Source of the DNA: a virus
Virus record (IMG/VR): IMGVR_UViG_3300025674_000254
Span: 1-29,811 of that record
Direction: 5' to 3' (one strand)
Length of the DNA stretch: 29,811 nt
Of this stretch, positions 25,944 through 29,811 are shown piece after piece; positions within the stretch are counted from its first letter, which is position 1; every line of letters begins with the position of its first letter. The notes under the pieces are model-generated. The model was not told the origin of the DNA. It was given only the letters and a program-made list of their open reading frames with translations, and ran no database searches. Both the position numbers and the translations under genes were made by a program.

Positions 25944-28865
25944 TTAATCCGCCGAATTAGATTTTAAATTTGAAAGACGATCTCGTGCTTTATCTAAACT
26001 AAAACTTCCAGGACCTTCGGTAAGGGATAGACTGTCAAGATATGTCTGATAAGCTTTTTCAAGTCGTATAACGTCTGCCAGAGGATCTCTGATATCCTGA
26101 GCCATTTTTCGATATTTTTGTATCGTATCTGCCTTATATTCTCTTGCCGCCCTTGGATTGTATTTAGGATCTATCCTAGCTGAATTAGCAAATAATTGAC
26201 TTAAGGATTTTCTTACAGCACTAAGGGTTGATAAAGCCGCCTCGTCCGTAGTAAACGCTCCGCCAGCTAAATCCTTTAAAGCTTTATCAATACGTTCAAC
26301 TTGAGGCTTTAAAACTCTATCGTCATATCCAGAAAGTGTGGCTTGCTCAACCTGAATACGTAACTGTTCAAATACTTTGTCAACCATCAGGTTGTTACGC
26401 TGTTCGTAATTAAGCGGTCCAAGACCCAAAGGTTCTCTCACCTTTTCTTTTAGCCACCCTGAGATACGAGAACCAATAGACCTCAAACCCGTAGCATCTG
26501 TGAAGCTTAAGTTAGAGGTATCTGAAAAGTAGGTTGGTATTCGATCCCATTCGGGAGAATTAAAGTTTACCCCCGTTTCCGGCGTAAATAAATTTTGACT
26601 AAATTCAACGCTGTCAAAAACAGTTTGTTCCCCCTCCTCTAATGGGCGGATAACCGCGTCTTGAGCATATTCGATGGCGGGAACAGATAGACCCTGTTTC
26701 CTTCTAGCATCCATAGCCGCAAGAATAGCAGGGGCCAACTGAGGAACAGTTGGAGCATACTCTTTACCATTCCATTGATAGTCCGGTTCTCTAGCGTAAT
26801 TTAGAATAGTCTGCTCAAACTTAGCCGTTTCATCACCTAGCTTGTCATTCGCATATTTATCTAAGCGATCTTTGTCCGTTATGTATTCAATTACACCCGA
26901 AGTCTTATCTAGCTTTTCTGCTAAACGAGCCTCTTCTTCTAGCCTCAACGTAGCCTTGTTGTACTCATCTTTAAGAACCATCTCGGCTGCGTTCAGATCT
27001 AGTTGCTCAGACTGAAGGTCTAACCCTCTTTCCTTAAACCCGTTCTCTACAGCAGTTTGAGCTTTGTTAATCTCACGATCAATATTACGCTGATCCTCCT
27101 CAAACGCCTGAAGATCTTCTTGCATAAGCTGTCTGAACTCACGCTCATCAAACGCCATGTTACGGTCATGAAGCATCTTAAGAGCATTTTGTGCAGCCTG
27201 CCAAGTCCTTTGATTTCTATTAGACTCTTCGGCAAGTTCACTCTGATACTTCTTGAGCTCTAAATTAAACTCCTGACCTTTTTCCATCCTGCTCAGTTCG
27301 TTCAGATTCAAAACGCCTATTTCTTCTAAACGATTTTCAAACTGGAGCTGGTTTTCGTTAATGCGTAGTTCGCTATTTAATTCAGCTAACCGCTGGTTCA
27401 TCTCGCCCTGCAAACGAATACTTTCTTTACTCTGATCTCCCCTAAGAGCTTGCATAGCTCTTTGAAGCTCGTTACTTTCGTCTTGCAGTTTTTGCTGGAA
27501 ACCTTGAGCGTCTAGACGCTCTTCACGATTAAACTTTAATTGATTCTCTTGCTTTGTAAGTTCTAAGGCGCGATCTAAAACACGTTCACCAGCTTTGAAC
27601 TGTCTTTCTGCCTCACGGCCCATTTCTTGTTCTGCGGATTGCAGCGCAGCTAACTGTATCTGCTGACCCTGTCTCTTAATGTCCTGCTCACGCTGAAGCT
27701 GATCTTGCGCTCTTTGTCCTAACCTATCAAGAAAGCCTGTGCTCTGCACCGCATAAGCTAACTTTTCTGCGGGGCTCATGCTCACAGGGGGCTTACCCGC
27801 TATGGCTAAACCAATTTTAGCCACATCAAAATAGGTTTGAGCTTGATTTAGTTCTTTTTGTTTTTGAAGACCCGCGGATGGATCTCCAAAAATATCCGTA
27901 TAATATTTTTTTCGTTCAGTATAAATGTCGTCAAGTGTTAAAGGTTTCGCGGCTTGAGGCGGACCTAACACGTCAACAGGCGGCGCAGCTAACGGGTTTC
28001 CTCCCACTTGCATTCCAACTACACCGCCATATCTAAAATTTACAGGAGCAGGGCCCTCCTCAGCGCCCATGTCAACCGTAGACATAATGCCTTGTGCCAT
28101 GTCTCCTGAGACCGGTTGTCCCATCTGCTCTTGTGCTAGTCCGCCAATCCCTTGATCAACCTGTGCCATCATCATGACCGGCTGAACTAAAGTCAGAACC
28201 GACTCTGGTGTTTGCTGGGCATCTTCTGGCCCAACATACTGAGCTAACTCCTCACGGCGCTCTTCAACCGTTGCCGGAGCTTCTCTCATCGAGTTCATCA
28301 CTTCTTCGTAACTCTCTGCATCGTCAACAGCTTGCGTTCCCTCTTGGGCCTGCATCAACATTTGTGCAAGAGCTTGTTGGTCGATTCCGGCAGCTTGAGC
28401 CATCGGAGGCATCGCTGCGTCCGGTGCCATTGGAGCAGCAGGCATTGGAGCCATCCCACCTTCCTGCATGTAGTTTACCTGACCGCCGTAGGCATAATCC
28501 TGTACGCTACCACCGTCTGGATCGCCCGGAGAAAACTCAGGCCGCCCTCTAATGTAATCCATAAACTGTTGTATGTAGCTTCGATCCATCTCTTCTTGCT
28601 CTCTTCGAGCTCGATCTAGGCCCTCTTGCATCATACGATCAGCTTCTTGCTGCCGATACATTTCTTCCAGAATCCGACGCTCTTCCTCGGTACGGGGTGT
28701 AGAAGCAAACTCTGGATCTCCAGGAGCAACCCCACCTTCCTGCATCGGTATCACCCCACGACCCATCAATATATCTTTCTGCGTCACTTGCCCATCACCG
28801 CTAAGATCTGGAAAAGCTGCGCCACCCTTGGCAAACATCTGCCGTGCCATTAATTCTCTATTCAT
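25944..28865 (-). CDS. Large virion protein with EF-hand-like loop and long coiled coils (973 aa)
   Basis: Starts MNRELMARQMFAKGGAAFPD and then DLSGDGQVTQKDILMGRGVI, a loop with Ca2+-ligand positions D1, S3, D5, D12 as in EF-hand/dockerin loops. GG-containing modules (MQEGG, YGGQV, YGGVV) recur across the first 290 residues, separated by Met/Ala/Pro-rich linkers. Residues about 370-640 are a very long coiled coil with many Q, E, R. The last 300 residues look globular (KDRLDKYANDKLGDETAKFE, IPTYFSDTSNLSFTD). Probably a tail-tip or internal virion protein. Start one base from the previous gene's end. Confidence 0.7.
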   Translation of the reverse strand: MNRELMARQMFAKGGAAFPDLSGDGQVTQKDILMGRGVIPMQEGGVAPGDPEFASTPRTEEERRILEEMYRQQEADRMMQEGLDRARREQEEMDRSYIQQFMDYIRGRPEFSPGDPDGGSVQDYAYGGQVNYMQEGGMAPMPAAPMAPDAAMPPMAQAAGIDQQALAQMLMQAQEGTQAVDDAESYEEVMNSMREAPATVEERREELAQYVGPEDAQQTPESVLTLVQPVMMMAQVDQGIGGLAQEQMGQPVSGDMAQGIMSTVDMGAEEGPAPVNFRYGGVVGMQVGGNPLAAPPVDVLGPPQAAKPLTLDDIYTERKKYYTDIFGDPSAGLQKQKELNQAQTYFDVAKIGLAIAGKPPVSMSPAEKLAYAVQSTGFLDRLGQRAQDQLQREQDIKRQGQQIQLAALQSAEQEMGREAERQFKAGERVLDRALELTKQENQLKFNREERLDAQGFQQKLQDESNELQRAMQALRGDQSKESIRLQGEMNQRLAELNSELRINENQLQFENRLEEIGVLNLNELSRMEKGQEFNLELKKYQSELAEESNRNQRTWQAAQNALKMLHDRNMAFDEREFRQLMQEDLQAFEEDQRNIDREINKAQTAVENGFKERGLDLQSEQLDLNAAEMVLKDEYNKATLRLEEEARLAEKLDKTSGVIEYITDKDRLDKYANDKLGDETAKFEQTILNYAREPDYQWNGKEYAPTVPQLAPAILAAMDARRKQGLSVPAIEYAQDAVIRPLEEGEQTVFDSVEFSQNLFTPETGVNFNSPEWDRIPTYFSDTSNLSFTDATGLRSIGSRISGWLKEKVREPLGLGPLNYEQRNNLMVDKVFEQLRIQVEQATLSGYDDRVLKPQVERIDKALKDLAGGAFTTDEAALSTLSAVRKSLSQLFANSARIDPKYNPRAAREYKADTIQKYRKMAQDIRDPLADVIRLEKAYQTYLDSLSLTEGPGSFSLDKARDRLSNLKSNSAD

Positions 28866-29811
28866 TAAAATAACCCCGCTTTACTTGCTCCGGCTGCTGC
28901 CGAAAGACCTGCGATACCCAATCCGAGAATCTTCTCTCCAGTGGAAACTGATGGTGTAGTTGTTCCTGTCAAGGACATCTGACTAGAAGGAGCACCCTTG
29001 TAAATGTCAGACAAGAAACCAAGACGCTGATATGGCTCGTAAGATTGCTGAAGAGCTGTCTGACGCTGTGCCTCAAGCTCGGCCTGTTGCTGCTGTTGCA
29101 TCTTCTGACCAATATCAAACAAGAATCCAGCCTCCTGTTGACCCAACGCCTGTTGCTGTTGACCAAGAGAAGCCTGTCTCAAGCCTAGCGTACCCAACGC
29201 CTCACCTTGTTGTAGCCCTAATTGACCGTAATCAATACCCAAGCCGCCAATACCTTGGGCAAACCTACCAGCTAATTCCTGACCAGTAAGACCAAGTTGA
29301 CCCGCTTGTTGTGCGCCCTGAAGACCTAACTGACCCGTCTGTAACGTTCTAGCCTGCTGTGCTTCAAACGCCTGTTGAGCACGATTAGCCGCATCCTGAA
29401 AACCTCCCATCCTTAATTGGCCCGCGGTCCGTGCTTGCTGTTCCAAGATATTACGTGCAAGTTCCTGCTCTGCTACCGCCTGACGAGACCCGCCAAACGC
29501 ACCAGAGCCCACGGCCTGCGCTCCAATGCCCTGCTGCTGTATTTGTCCTTGTCTGGCAATATCTGCTAAAGCTTGCTGTACGACAGCTTCTTCAAAAGGG
29601 CTTTGGTATAGGGCAATGTCCCTTGGATCAAATCGTCCGGTAGCTGTTGCAGCGCCAGCTAACGCACCCTCGATTCCTTGCTGTGCCGCCGCTATCTGGG
29701 GCTGTATCCCTGCGGCGGCTTGACGTATTCCAGTTGCCGCTTCTTGCTGAAATGGAGCGGCACCAGTCATAACGCCGCCTATGCCTGTTTGAGCATCACC
29801 TAGTGTAAATC
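28865..29811 (-). CDS. Gln-rich virion protein (partial, N-terminus beyond right edge)
   Basis: The frame is open to the right edge: residues before the first in-window ATG read FTLGDAQTGIGGV, so the gene starts outside. The visible 315 residues are extraordinarily rich in Q, A and G (QQQQQALGQQEAGFLFDIGQ, QLGLQQGEALGTLGLRQASL), with pseudo-repeats of QxGLxGQ type, and contain RFDPRDIALYQSPFEE and GSGAFGGSRQAVAEQELAR, blocks recalled from marine phage tail or internal proteins. The C-terminus has GEKILGLGIAGLSAAAGASK, a short hydrophobic glycine-rich segment. Overlaps the following gene by one base (28865), indicating one operon. Confidence 0.75.
   Translation of the reverse strand, partial: FTLGDAQTGIGGVMTGAAPFQQEAATGIRQAAAGIQPQIAAAQQGIEGALAGAATATGRFDPRDIALYQSPFEEAVVQQALADIARQGQIQQQGIGAQAVGSGAFGGSRQAVAEQELARNILEQQARTAGQLRMGGFQDAANRAQQAFEAQQARTLQTGQLGLQGAQQAGQLGLTGQELAGRFAQGIGGLGIDYGQLGLQQGEALGTLGLRQASLGQQQQALGQQEAGFLFDIGQKMQQQQQAELEAQRQTALQQSYEPYQRLGFLSDIYKGAPSSQMSLTGTTTPSVSTGEKILGLGIAGLSAAAGASKAGLF

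Overview
The window is a piece of a tailed double-stranded DNA phage (Caudoviricetes), most likely marine. It has a small terminase subunit at the left edge and three to four very long virion proteins at the right edge. Between them lie a phage replication block (family A DNA polymerase, archaeo-eukaryotic type primase, UvrD-like and SNF2-like helicases, an SSB-like protein), endonuclease VII, an HNH protein and many tightly overlapping small genes. I see no integrase, tRNA, rRNA, CRISPR array or insertion sequence. Promoters that can be read are sigma70-like (TTGACA/TATAAT types), so the early genes look to be transcribed by host RNA polymerase; the host is not identifiable from the window. 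Almost all genes read leftward (minus strand); the plus-strand genes are 6933-8487, 9980-10306 and 18698-20317.

Layout. 1-361: terminase small subunit, running off the left edge. 362-806: GC-rich non-coding DNA with a degenerate 7-bp periodic repeat. 857-3673: accessory genes, two of the transcription units having the same TACACGGAG-type leader and all three units ending in nearly the same terminator (gp88-like protein, DUF932 protein, small proteins). 3770-4240: three overlapping small genes. 4241-4595: AT-rich non-coding DNA with iteron-like GTGTAAC words and inverted repeats, a candidate replication origin. 4596-6665: a leftward run of small, partly Cys-rich proteins. 6666-6932: a divergent control region with palindromes. 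6933-8487: a rightward operon of three genes separated by two strong terminators, ending in an HNH protein with a long repeat helix. 8488-9906: a leftward operon of two to three exported or membrane mini-proteins, a small HExxH protein, an Exo VII small-subunit-like protein and endonuclease VII. 9980-11359: small proteins including a ribbon-helix-helix protein. 11473-18603: replication operon. 18603-18698: two interleaved divergent promoters. 18698-20317: SNF2-like helicase and a membrane mini-protein. 20297-29811: virion proteins, the last one cut by the right edge.

How it works together. PolA with an intact 3'-5' exonuclease, a TOTE-type AEP primase, two helicases and an SSB-like protein form a plausible replication set. 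Genes are packed with ATGA, TAATG, GTGA and TTGA stop-start overlaps, implying translational coupling. Terminase at one end and virion proteins at the other, both read leftward, fit one late module interrupted by the window ends.

The most unusual signal is a leader element found twice on opposite strands (4886-4923 minus, 6876-6912 plus): an RNA hairpin carrying GGGAATTT directly followed by a boxA-like CGCTCTTTA / TGTTCTTTAACAA sequence. In both places intrinsic terminators follow downstream, which suggests a processive antitermination system. Other signals are the dispersed heptad repeat, the putative origin, the interleaved promoter pair and the exported-protein/XseB-like operon. Function names come from recognising motifs by eye; no database search was possible.
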